A DNA stretch of 64,000 bases from Chryseobacterium salivictor. Its GTDB lineage: Bacteria; Bacteroidota; Bacteroidia; Flavobacteriales; Weeksellaceae. Numbering within the stretch: the stretch's first letter is position 1; each line of letters starts with the position of its first letter. The notes below the pieces were generated by a model, which saw only the letters and a list, made by a program, of their open reading frames with translations, ran no database searches and had not been told where the DNA came from. The translations under genes were made by a program, and so were the position numbers. This document shows, piece by piece, positions 52,051 through 59,856 of the stretch. The stretch is taken from positions 2,666,001 to 2,730,000 of the forward strand of contig NZ_CP037954.1 of the NCBI RefSeq assembly GCF_004359195.1, written 5' to 3'.

Positions 52051-52620
52051 CTTAAAAGGTTTTTATTAAAAATAAATGACTTTTTTCTGTGTTTTTTTGA
52101 TATTGCTGAATACAGGATACGCTCTGGCTTTGAGCTTACTTTCTGATGACTCATTTCGGATATCCATTTCTTATGAAATAAATTTTAAGAAATTTTCCAC
52201 TCTTTAAGGTCGGTGAAAAAGAAAATATCTTTTTTGTAAGCAAATTTAAATAGGCTCCTCATTAATGAAGGTTTTTAAAATTAAATATTATGTATATCCG
52301 TTTTTAATCATAATGTAATTTTTTAAAGCAAAGGTTCGCAAAGATTTTATTTACAAATACCATGTTTACAATCTTTTTTAAGTTCGCAAAGGCGTTTCAC
52401 TTAGCAAAGTTCGCAAAGACTTTACAATTATTACTAATTACGGATATACATATTAAATATTTATATCCGTCTTTAATGAATGCAAAGTCGCAAAGATTTC
52501 ATTTACAAACAGGCTGTTTTTCTCACTTTTTTAAGGACGCAAAGGTGTAAAACTTGACAAAGGACAGAAGAAACATATCTGTATTACTAATTATAGATAT
52601 ACATTAAATTAAAAGAAAAA
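52051..52620. repeat. Non-coding spacer rich in dispersed-repeat motifs
   Basis: No gene is visible. Repeat motifs include TTCGCAAAGA at 52332 and 52410, AGGACGCAAAGG at 52537, and ATATCCGTCTTTAAT near 52463. The 20-mer at 52507-52526 is the exact reverse complement of 59618-59637. The segment at 52325-52400 resembles 3815-3900. Confidence 0.75.
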
Positions 52621-53199
52621 TCAAATTTTTATCGCATCCCATGCCAACTGAAACGTTTCTTTTTTCACTTTTTCATCTAAGGTAAAGATTTCCCTTTCCT
52701 GCATTTCCAGTAAAAAAGACAGAGGATAGATGGTATAAGCATACAAAATATAGTCCGAAAGTGGTTTTATAACACCCTCTTTTTTACCTCTTTCCCATAA
52801 ATCGAGTAACGGTTGCAGATTCTTTAATCCTTCTATTCTAATGGCTTCATCAATCATCGGGCTGTTGTCGCACTGGGATAAAAAGTTGGCTTCTTTTATC
52901 TGATTTAATTTGTAGTTGGCGATATTAACCCAAATAAGTTCAAAACCGGTCTTCACAGACATCTCTTCACTGTACCCTTCGAAAGCGCAGGCACTGAAAG
53001 ACTCCTTCACTTCTAAGTAAAGCGTATTGATCAAATCCTGCTTATGTTCGAAATACAGATAAATGGTCGCCGGTGACACCCCTGCCATTTTAGCGATCTT
53101 AGACATCGGCGTATTATGAAAACCATGGTTGTTGACCAAAGTAAGTGTCGCATTGAGCAACGCATTTTTTTTGTCTGTTATTTTTTCTTTTTTAGCCAT
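52621..53199 (-). CDS. TetR family transcriptional regulator
   Basis: The product has 192 residues. The HTH is HNTPMSKIAKMAGVSPATIY followed by LYFEHKQDLINTLYLEVKE, classical for TetR. The C-terminal ligand domain ends SFLLEMQEREIFTLDEK. It lies 6 bases downstream of the DoxX gene, so the two form an operon, and a perfect palindrome in front of that operon is the obvious operator for autoregulation. The inducer is unknown. Confidence 0.93.
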   Translation of the reverse strand: MAKKEKITDKKNALLNATLTLVNNHGFHNTPMSKIAKMAGVSPATIYLYFEHKQDLINTLYLEVKESFSACAFEGYSEEMSVKTGFELIWVNIANYKLNQIKEANFLSQCDNSPMIDEAIRIEGLKNLQPLLDLWERGKKEGVIKPLSDYILYAYTIYPLSFLLEMQEREIFTLDEKVKKETFQLAWDAIKI

Positions 53200-53205
53200 T
53201 CTTCT

Positions 53206-53592
53206 TTATTTTACAAGCGAGGTAAATTTATATGATCTCCAGGAAAGCCAAATCAATATCAATTGAATAACCAGCCTGAAATAGGCCAGCTCAGGACTTC
53301 CGATGACGGGCTGCGCTTTGAAGGCATCCGCAATATGGAGTGGCAGGAAAATCACCATTAACACAAAAATACCGAACAAACCATATTGGGTATATTTTTG
53401 ATTTAAAAATAAGGTAACGATGCCTAAAAGTAATTCTACAATTCCCGACAAATAAACAATTGCCAGTGGAAACGGTAAAAATGACGGGACAAACGGAAGA
53501 TAAAAACCGGGATTCCACAAGTGCTGAACTCCGGCCGCCATCATTAAAAATGCTAAAAGGATACTTGCGATCACCCAAAAAATCACTCTCAT
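53206..53592 (-). CDS. DoxX-like membrane protein
   Basis: The product has 128 residues from MRVIFWVIASILLAFLMMAAG; the longer frame adds an implausible 44 residues across the promoter. Four helices are visible. GVQHLWNPGFYLPFVPSFLP and YLSGIVELLLGIVTLF match the DoxX/MauE-like small membrane family. Such proteins have been linked to quinone or thiol metabolism; function is not settled. It heads an operon with tetR under an apparent TetR operator. Confidence 0.88.
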   Translation of the reverse strand: MRVIFWVIASILLAFLMMAAGVQHLWNPGFYLPFVPSFLPFPLAIVYLSGIVELLLGIVTLFLNQKYTQYGLFGIFVLMVIFLPLHIADAFKAQPVIGSPELAYFRLVIQLILIWLSWRSYKFTSLVK

Positions 53593-53617
53593 TGTACTTG
53601 ATTTATGTTTTATTCTG

Positions 53618-53625
53618 CAAAGATA
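53618..53625 (-). promoter_or_regulatory. -7 box (TATCTTTG) of the doxX-tetR operon
   Basis: On the minus strand TATCTTTG fits TAnnTTTG. The start falls near 53613, about 20 bases before the ATG at 53592. Confidence 0.65.
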
Positions 53626-53635
53626 TAAAAAAAAG

Positions 53636-53649
53636 AATGAACGTTCATT
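53636..53649. promoter_or_regulatory. TetR-type operator, perfect 14-bp palindrome
   Basis: AATGAACGTTCATT is a perfect inverted repeat. It sits 10 bases upstream of the TATCTTTG box on the minus strand, over the expected -33 region. A TetR dimer bound here would block RNA polymerase. Confidence 0.75.
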
Positions 53650-53872
53650 TTTATAAATAAACAAATGATGATGGCTGATACTATTTAAACCTAAAGAGGA
53701 ATCATGAAATGCTTTCCTGCCCAAACATTAAAGGTGAACAAAGTCGCTGTTCCTTTAATTTAAAAATAATGAAATACAATGTTTTAAGAAGAAGCATCCA
53801 GAAAACAACTGTTCAACGAAAGTGGTAATCCCACAGGCGGGCAAAAAAATAAATAATCCATTTGCAGACGGA

Positions 53873-54319
53873 CTAATTTCTGTTATTCAAAAATCTTCTT
53901 CTGGCTCTCACATACACCCTGCTTACTTTAAATTTTCTTGAAATTAAATTGAACGTACTGATGACGGTTAAAAGTGAAATAAAAGCCAGGGCACCAAGAG
54001 CGCCGCCAAAGCCTTCAAAGAAAAGACTTTTTTTACTGTAAATGATGCTGAACAGCATTCCGGCAGCAGCTAGCCGAAAATAGCTTCCATAGTATTTAGG
54101 GGAAACCATTCCAATAAACGAAGTTCCCATCAGGATAAGCGGAATATTTTTGGTGAGATAAGAATTAAGTGCGTGCGGAAAACAGTAGAAAAACAGCCCT
54201 GCCGCAACCGAAACTAAAGCCGAAGACCGAACCGGACCCTGTTTATAATGTTCGCTGACATAGAAAGTAAGCGTTGAACCTACAGTTCCGGCAACGGCTG
54301 TTATCATAAAATCATTCAT
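53873..54319 (-). CDS. Small membrane protein A of a homologous pair, unknown function
   Basis: The product has 148 residues from the ATG at 54319, which overlaps the stop of the upstream gene as ATGA. About four or five hydrophobic segments are visible. The C-terminal half aligns with protein B: IPLILMGTSFIGMVSPKYYG, then AAAGMLFSIIYSKKSLFFEG and FGGALGALAFISLL. The shared motifs (FIGM, AAGxL, FxGxGGxLGxxAF) suggest a duplicated gene. A heterodimeric membrane complex or transporter is plausible but unproven. Confidence 0.75.
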   Translation of the reverse strand: MNDFMITAVAGTVGSTLTFYVSEHYKQGPVRSSALVSVAAGLFFYCFPHALNSYLTKNIPLILMGTSFIGMVSPKYYGSYFRLAAAGMLFSIIYSKKSLFFEGFGGALGALAFISLLTVISTFNLISRKFKVSRVYVRARRRFLNNRN

Positions 54320-54876
54320 AATAACCAATGTATAAGGGTGACAATCACCATACTGCCGAATGCGATACTGCCCAATTTTCCACCAATGCCGACGAACAGA
54401 TTTTTTGCCAGCATCAAAAAGAGACCGGCTAAAATTCCGGCAGCAATGACAAAACCAATGGAGGGTGCGATTTTCAAGGCCGACATTCCGATGAATGCGC
54501 CACAATAAATAGCGGCCGGCACGTTGTTATAGTACTCTGATTTTTTATCGATGGACGGAAAAAAGGAGGCAAATGCGCCCGTAATCCCAACTGACAAGAC
54601 GCTTCCAAGATCGGTGGAAGTATTAAGCAGATAGCAAGCCGAGGCTCCAACCGGTACCCATATCGCCACAGAAATATTTTCGTAAACATATTCTTCATGA
54701 TGCAGATCCAAGTATTTATATCCAGAGATCAGCATTAAGGTGATGAACAGTACAGAAATGATGGTCGCAAAATGATTGGTTTCGTACTGCTCTTTAATAA
54801 TCATTAATAAAAATACCACCTGAACAAACAGAACAGTTGATGTCATTAAAAACCGGGCGGCTTTGTGTTTCTTCAT
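54316..54876 (-). CDS. Small membrane protein B of a homologous pair, unknown function
   Basis: The product has 186 residues. Two N-terminal helices (about 10-30 and 35-55) precede a hairpin of charged residues, then about five helices from residue 75. The second half contains VPAAIYCGAFIGMSALKIA, AAGILAGLFLMLAKN and LFVGIGGKLGSIAFGS, homologous to protein A downstream. The two genes overlap by ATGA and must be translationally coupled. No known family is recognised. Confidence 0.75.
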   Translation of the reverse strand: MKKHKAARFLMTSTVLFVQVVFLLMIIKEQYETNHFATIISVLFITLMLISGYKYLDLHHEEYVYENISVAIWVPVGASACYLLNTSTDLGSVLSVGITGAFASFFPSIDKKSEYYNNVPAAIYCGAFIGMSALKIAPSIGFVIAAGILAGLFLMLAKNLFVGIGGKLGSIAFGSMVIVTLIHWLL

Positions 54877-55046
54877 GCAATAAATCGGTTCCTAAAAGAG
54901 GAAGAGTCAGTTTAAATTTGTTTTAAAAGTCAAAAAACGATCTCCTTTTTATACAGATTCTTTCTTTAATTAAACTAAAAATTTTTAACGCGATAACGCA
55001 AAACACAATCATATCTGACCGCATTGACGTACCACTATTTAAAAAC

Positions 55047-55071
55047 AAAACCCCAACTTAATCAGGGTTTT
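55047..55071 (-). terminator. Terminator after the hydroxyisourate-hydrolase-like gene
   Basis: AAAACCCC and AGGGTTTT pair across AACTTAATC, with a T-run on the minus strand. Confidence 0.7.
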
Positions 55072-55093
55072 GAAAACTGTCTTTTTTTAAATT

Positions 55094-55507
55094 TTAATTA
55101 CCTCTGTAGGTGGAATATCCGTAAGCAGACAGCGTAATCGGAACATGGAAATGGCTTTCTCCTTTAATTTCAAATACCACTTCTATGAAAGGGTAAAAAG
55201 AGTCCTGCTTCATTTTTTTAAAATAAGGGGCCACAAAATAGGTCAACTTATAAATACCTTCATTATCGACTCCTTTCGTTACCTTTAAAAAATCGGTAAT
55301 CCTGCCGTTTTGATCCGTTATTTTTTCATCAACGGCGGTCCATTTGCCAGCTTTATCCTGTTTAGACAGACTTATTTTCACACCTGGAGCAGGCTCGCCT
55401 TTCGTAATGTCTAAGATGTGACTTGATAACTGGAATTTTGCCTCCTGGGCAAAGCTGAAACTTGCAAGTGCAAGCATAAGTACGGTTAAAAAATTTCTTG
55501 CTTTCAT
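55094..55507 (-). CDS. Exported hydroxyisourate hydrolase/transthyretin-like protein
   Basis: The product has 137 residues. MKARNFLTVLMLALASFSFAQ is a signal peptide. The mature domain has LSSHILDITKGEPAPGVKI (N-terminal histidine) and HFHVPITLSAYGYSTYRGN (C-terminal YRGx tetrapeptide), both hallmarks of HIUase; cytoplasmic enzymes lack the signal. It would hydrolyse 5-hydroxyisourate in purine breakdown, here in the periplasm. No uricase or OHCU decarboxylase gene is near. It lies 6 bases downstream of the GlcG/HbpS gene. Confidence 0.9.
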   Translation of the reverse strand: MKARNFLTVLMLALASFSFAQEAKFQLSSHILDITKGEPAPGVKISLSKQDKAGKWTAVDEKITDQNGRITDFLKVTKGVDNEGIYKLTYFVAPYFKKMKQDSFYPFIEVVFEIKGESHFHVPITLSAYGYSTYRGN

Positions 55508-55513
55508 CTTTAT

Positions 55514-56011
55514 TTATTTATTTGTTTTAAATCCTAATTTCTCTACTGCTTCCGTTGCAATAAGGTGATCATTTTCTCCGCTTCCGCCGCCGGAAACTCC
55601 TAAACTTCCAACGAGTTCACCATCTTTCCATACCGGTACGCCGCCCCCTAACAATAATAATTCCGGAAGTGTATTGAGGTTTTTCGCACTTTCACTACCG
55701 GCTGCATTTTTCATCAGGTCCAGACTTGCCGTTTTTGTCGACAGTGAGGTGTACGCTTTCCGTCTGGAGGCTTCTGTATTGTGCGGTCCTACATGATCTC
55801 CTTTTAACAGTAACAATGTTACGCCGGATGAATTGAGTACCGCAACGGATACTTTTTTATCTGATTTTTGAGCTTCAATTCCGGCCTGTTCTGCTAACTT
55901 CAAAGCTCCTGCCTGATTCAGACTGTTTTCCTTTTGTATATATTGTGCAGATGCCAGTCCAGACATGAACAGCAATACACTGGTGATTATTATCTTTTTT
56001 CCTGTTTTCAT
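55514..56011 (-). CDS. GlcG/HbpS family exported protein
   Basis: The product has 165 residues. A signal peptide ends near ASAQ (residue 22). The core LKLAEQAGIEAQKSDKKVSV, LNSSGVTLLLLKGDHVGPHN and GGGVPVWKDGELVGSLGVSG follow the GlcG/HbpS (DUF336) fold, with the GVSGG-type glycine-rich end. HbpS binds haem and acts in redox sensing in Streptomyces; GlcG is of unclear function. It precedes the exported HIUase gene, so the two are co-transcribed. Confidence 0.9.
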   Translation of the reverse strand: MKTGKKIIITSVLLFMSGLASAQYIQKENSLNQAGALKLAEQAGIEAQKSDKKVSVAVLNSSGVTLLLLKGDHVGPHNTEASRRKAYTSLSTKTASLDLMKNAAGSESAKNLNTLPELLLLGGGVPVWKDGELVGSLGVSGGGSGENDHLIATEAVEKLGFKTNK

Positions 56012-56105
56012 AATCGTAAAAATTGAATGTTCGGTACCGCAATTTACTGCGTCTTTTTTCTGAGTGACTTTATTGATCGGTAATGAACGGGGTAATCCTG
56101 ACTTT

Positions 56106-56696
56106 TTACTGCTGATTGCGCAACAGTCTTTTTTTTACCTTACTTAAGAATTCGTGGGAGATTCCTAAATAGGCAGCAATTTGGTGTTGGGCTATTCTTT
56201 GATCGAGGGCCGGATATCTTTCCGTAAAATCCAGATACCTTCTCTCTGCAGTTTTATGAAGCATGCTGATCATTCTTAAGTGCATGGATGCCAAAGACTT
56301 TTGATTCATGATTCTGAAAATCTTCTCCGCTTTCGGAATATCGGCATACAACTGCTCTTTTTTTGCCCGGTCAACCGTTAAAATAACAGAATCTTCCAGG
56401 GCCTGAATATTTAATCTGGAAACTTTACCGGAAACAAAACTGCCAATATCTAATACCCACCAATCCTCGACTGCAAAATAGAGAATGTGTTCCCGGAGAT
56501 TTTCGTCCTGATAAAAAACTTTAAAACAACCTTCCAGCACATAGCTTTCAAATTCGCACACTTCTCCTTCTTTCAGAATAATCCTGTTTTTTTCAACTGT
56601 TTCAATGGTATAACAAGAGATGAACGCTGCTAATTCATCCTGCGACAAATCAACGTATTTTAGGATATTCTTTTCGAAGGAAGGGTATGCCCCCAT
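56106..56696 (-). CDS. Crp/Fnr family transcriptional regulator
   Basis: The product has 196 residues. An N-terminal cyclic-nucleotide-type beta-barrel (IILKEGEVCEFESYVLEGCF, WWVLDIGSFVSG) is followed by a long dimer helix, then a weak winged HTH (QHQIAAYLGISHEFLSKVKK). The cNMP phosphate-binding motif is incomplete and no FNR cysteine cluster is visible, so the signal is unknown. It lies 5 bases downstream of the cysteine hydrolase gene; with the exported genes downstream it may form one operon. Confidence 0.9.
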   Translation of the reverse strand: MGAYPSFEKNILKYVDLSQDELAAFISCYTIETVEKNRIILKEGEVCEFESYVLEGCFKVFYQDENLREHILYFAVEDWWVLDIGSFVSGKVSRLNIQALEDSVILTVDRAKKEQLYADIPKAEKIFRIMNQKSLASMHLRMISMLHKTAERRYLDFTERYPALDQRIAQHQIAAYLGISHEFLSKVKKRLLRNQQ

Positions 56697-56701
56697 ATTG
56701 T

Positions 56702-57280
56702 TTACTGGTTTTTTATATAGCTTTCACTCGTTTCGAGTGTTGCATACAATCCGCCTAATGCATTTAATCCTGCCAGAAACGATGCTGTAATCTGTTCAGC
56801 GGGGATCATTTCCCCATTCAGTTCGCGGGCTCTGGTGGTCACTGCGTCTGCGATAATTGTATTATGAAAACCGAAATCCATGGCTGCTCTGGTTGTAGCA
56901 CTTACGCACACATCGGTCATCATTCCGCAAATTACTAAATTTGAAATAGATTTCTCCTGTAAATATCCTAATAATTCTGTTTCTCTAAAACTGTTCGGGT
57001 AGTTTTTTGTAATCACCTTTTCTGTCTCTGATGGAGCAACACTTTGGTGAATTTCCGCGCCTTCCGTTTCAGGTAGAAAGAAAGTAGCCCCTTCCTGGTT
57101 TGAAATATGCTTGATATGAACGACCGGCATGCTGTTGTTTCTAAAATAAGAAAGCACAGCACCCGCCTTTTCTGCCGCTTCAACTGAGCCTTCCAGTTCC
57201 ATGGTTCCGCCCGGAAAGTAATCATTCTGGATGTCGATGATCAGCAATGCAGTTGTGTTGTTATTTTCCCGTGTCATCAT
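56702..57280 (-). CDS. Isochorismatase-fold cysteine hydrolase
   Basis: The product has 192 residues. The catalytic triad is visible: Asp in LLIIDIQNDYFPGG (about residues 13-26), Lys in KVITKNYPNSFRET and Cys in ICGMMTDVCVSATTRAAMD (about 118-136). The family hydrolyses amides and C-C bonds, including nicotinamidase-, isochorismatase- and ureidoacrylate-type substrates. The substrate is not set. With the HIUase gene nearby, a purine- or pyrimidine-breakdown amide is possible. Start codon 57280 or 57277; both are ATG. Confidence 0.92.
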   Translation of the reverse strand: MMTRENNNTTALLIIDIQNDYFPGGTMELEGSVEAAEKAGAVLSYFRNNSMPVVHIKHISNQEGATFFLPETEGAEIHQSVAPSETEKVITKNYPNSFRETELLGYLQEKSISNLVICGMMTDVCVSATTRAAMDFGFHNTIIADAVTTRARELNGEMIPAEQITASFLAGLNALGGLYATLETSESYIKNQ

Positions 57281-57877
57281 TTTCTTTTTTTTATTTTAAA
57301 AGCTATTTACTTATCCTCAAATTCTTTACTATTGTTTTGAACAGGTTCTCTCTTTTAATTAATTTTCGGCAAAGTTAGTTTGGTCACCGGAAAAAAGTGT
57401 TGAACTAGTTCAATAAATGAATAATTTGGATATCCATTTTAAACATCATGAAAATTTTTGAGGCAGCCCCCCACAAATATTTTGTTTGAGAATGACCTGT
57501 TTTTCATTTTATTTTTAAAGTTCGCAGTCCGGAGATTCCTAATTGCTAAATAAAATTTAGAAAAGATTGAAAGGGTGTTTAACTTTTTCAAACCTTTGAT
57601 TTCACTTGACAAATTTCGCAAAGACTTTCCCATTATGCTAAATTACAGATCTACCAAAAAAATAATATTGAACGGATTGCACCGGGCTGTTTGAAAATAA
57701 AAAAAAATGGGCCCAGTTTTGTCAGGTGAAGGAATGGCTCGATAATGGATAAAAGCTATTTCGTTCAAGATTCTGGCAAAAGGCAGGCGTTTTTACCATT
57801 AAAATAACAATCCTGGCTGTTCAGAACATCATAAAACACATTTTACATCCGTTATAACTTTTGAAACTTAAATCACC
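57281..57877. repeat. Non-coding spacer with a dispersed-repeat copy
   Basis: No credible gene. The segment 57600-57656 (TTTCACTTGACAAATTTCGC, then AAAGACTTT and CTAAATTACAGAT) matches the order at 52394-52446. Otherwise nothing is seen. Confidence 0.55.
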
Positions 57878-58318
57878 ATGGCAAAATCCTCTATCATTTT
57901 CTTTCTCCTCCTGTTTTATACCGCAACGGCTCAAAACAGAATTGATGATATTCTGGGAAAATGGATGTCCGTGGATAAAACCGTAAGCGTATCTGTTTAC
58001 AGGGAAGGAAAAAATTTTAAAGCCAGGATCTTGTGGTTTGATGAGCGTTTAGGAAACGGAAAGCCAATGAACACGCGGGTGGACTCTCATAATCCTGATT
58101 TAAATTTAAGAAACAGAAAACTGATTGGCATGGAAATTCTGAAAAACCTGAATTTTAACCACGAAAAACAACGTTGGGAAAACGGAAAAATCTACGATGC
58201 CTCCAGCGGCAGAACCTGGGATTCTTATATTGAAATCCAAGAGAATGGCCTGATGATTGTCCGTGGCTACTGGAAATGGACCTGGATTGGAAAAACACTG
58301 CATTTTAACAAAATGTAA
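57878..58318 (+). CDS. DUF2147 family exported protein
   Basis: The product has 146 residues. The N terminus MAKSSIIFFLLLFYTATAQ is a signal peptide. The mature part shows ILGKWMSVDKTVSVSVYREG, KLIGMEILKNLNFNHEKQRW, NGKIYDASSGRTWDSYIEI and GYWKWTWIGKTLHF, the pattern of the DUF2147 family, a lipocalin-like beta-barrel. Function unknown; probably periplasmic and lipid- or small-molecule-binding. Confidence 0.88.
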   Translation: MAKSSIIFFLLLFYTATAQNRIDDILGKWMSVDKTVSVSVYREGKNFKARILWFDERLGNGKPMNTRVDSHNPDLNLRNRKLIGMEILKNLNFNHEKQRWENGKIYDASSGRTWDSYIEIQENGLMIVRGYWKWTWIGKTLHFNKM

Positions 58319-58869
58319 ATGAGCTTTTCGCTCGCGGTTAAAAAATCAGTGCCATTTGTGTTTTGATAAAAGCACGCAGTGATGAAGGAAAATGTCGGAA
58401 CGCCACTTTTTTAACATCAGTCACATCAGTTTCTTTCTAAGTGAAAATGGTGCTGCTCAAAAGTGCACATCAGATTGAAAATCAAATATTTTCTGAATAT
58501 TTGTAAAAATTATTTTTTAATGAAAATCAGTCTTCAAAATTAAGCAGCAGCTTTTTTACCTTAGTTTTTAGGTTCTTTTTAAAACTTTCGGGAGGCGTTT
58601 AAAATTAATTTTACGGTACAGTCAAAGCCTGAGCAGTTAAAGGGCACTATATGACATTTCAGCAAAACATTTTTACCTGGATTTTAAAACCTTGACCAGA
58701 AAAGCAAAAGAATGATGTAGCACGACTCTCTTGTTTCAATTCTAACTTCCTCCTATTCAATGGATTTAGCTGGCATCTAAAATAACGTTCCAGTCAGATT
58801 TTCGAAATTCATTACCGCTTTTAAAAGAATAATTAATAACTTAGATATTCTTTAAAAACACAAAATATC
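58319..58869. other. Non-coding spacer before the cytochrome c gene
   Basis: About 550 bases without a credible ORF. A weak AGCAGCAGC-TTTTTT hairpin-like segment lies near 58543-58556. No promoter box of high quality was found. Confidence 0.45.
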
Positions 58870-59373
58870 ATGAAAACAAACCCATTAAAATCCGCTTTAT
58901 CCTTTATTGGATTATTAGGAATCATCGGTGTTATTATTTTGATAACAACCAATTCTACCAGAGTTTACCGCCCTATCACTGAAACACAAACAGACTGGAA
59001 AAATCTAAAAGTGCTGCCCGGGAACATCACCAAGGACAGTCTGATGTTTGTAATGCAAACTTTTAACGGTTCTCTGGGCGTAGATTGTGTATTTTGTCAT
59101 ACTGCACAAAAGACCGATCCCAAAAAACTGGATTTTCCTTCTGATGCTAAATTAACCAAAGAGATCGCCCGGGGAATGCTCCAGATGACCAATGACATCA
59201 ATGCGAAATATTTTCTGCCCCACGCTCCAGACCCGAAGCCCAAACAAATCACTTCCGTTTACTGCATCACCTGTCACCGCGGAAATCCCAATCCAGAAAA
59301 ATACCTGCAAGGCGTAAGCAAAATGGTTCCGATTCTCATGCCGATCAGGAAAAATGAAATGAAAATGCAGTAA
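58870..59373 (+). CDS. Dihaem c-type cytochrome (reaction-centre cytochrome-like)
   Basis: The product has 167 residues. A hydrophobic segment (about 8-26) anchors or exports the protein. NLKVLPGNITKDSLMFVMQ and LGVDCVFCHTAQ (first haem, CxxCH near residue 76) and SVYCITCHRGNPNPEKY (second, near residue 137) are seen; the spacing and motif order match the Bacteroidota family related to photosynthetic reaction-centre cytochromes. Axial methionines are likely in MLQMTNDI. It is a periplasmic electron carrier. The partner is unknown. Confidence 0.88.
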   Translation: MKTNPLKSALSFIGLLGIIGVIILITTNSTRVYRPITETQTDWKNLKVLPGNITKDSLMFVMQTFNGSLGVDCVFCHTAQKTDPKKLDFPSDAKLTKEIARGMLQMTNDINAKYFLPHAPDPKPKQITSVYCITCHRGNPNPEKYLQGVSKMVPILMPIRKNEMKMQ

Positions 59374-59815
59374 CCGGAAAACCAGGACTTTGTAAAACAG
59401 ATTGGAAAAGCATTGATGACGCTTTCGAGGTTTTTGATCATCAGAACTTTTTGAAATTCTAATTTAAAATTCAACCTAAGATTAATTAATGAAAGTCTAT
59501 TGAGATTTTCATCGGAAATAAACGTGGGTTTTTAAAACAGATGGCACTGATAATTTCATCAAGTTTTTTTATCGTTTTGCAGGAATGGGTGAATCTTCGG
59601 TTTGCGCCCTTAGATGAGTGAGAAAAACAGCCTGTTTTCACATGAAACCCTTGTCCCGTTTCACGACGGGATTTAAAATTTAATGATGATTAAAGACGGA
59701 TATCCTTAAAAAAATAGAATTCATTGAATTTCTATTTGGGTGAAGCTTCTGCCTATATTTTATTTTCGGAAAATAAATCCGACGGAAAATGGCTGAAGAA
59801 AACCACGTTAATGGC
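59374..59815. repeat. Non-coding spacer with an inverted copy of the 52-kb repeat
   Basis: The 20-mer at 59618-59637 is the exact reverse complement of 52507-52526, and ATTAAAGACGGATAT (59688-59702) matches the reversed ATATCCGTCTTTAAT near 52463. The order is kept, so the two are colinear inverted repeats. A CCCGT-ACGGG hairpin lies near 59655-59670. Confidence 0.65.
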
Positions 59816-59823
59816 TATCTTTG
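59816..59823 (+). promoter_or_regulatory. -7 box (TATCTTTG) of the 59857 gene
   Basis: TATCTTTG fits TAnnTTTG and includes the TTG at 59821, so that cannot be the start. Translation begins at the ATG at 59857. Confidence 0.6.
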
Positions 59824-59856
59824 CAAAAATTTTCAACCTCAATATCAACTCATTTT

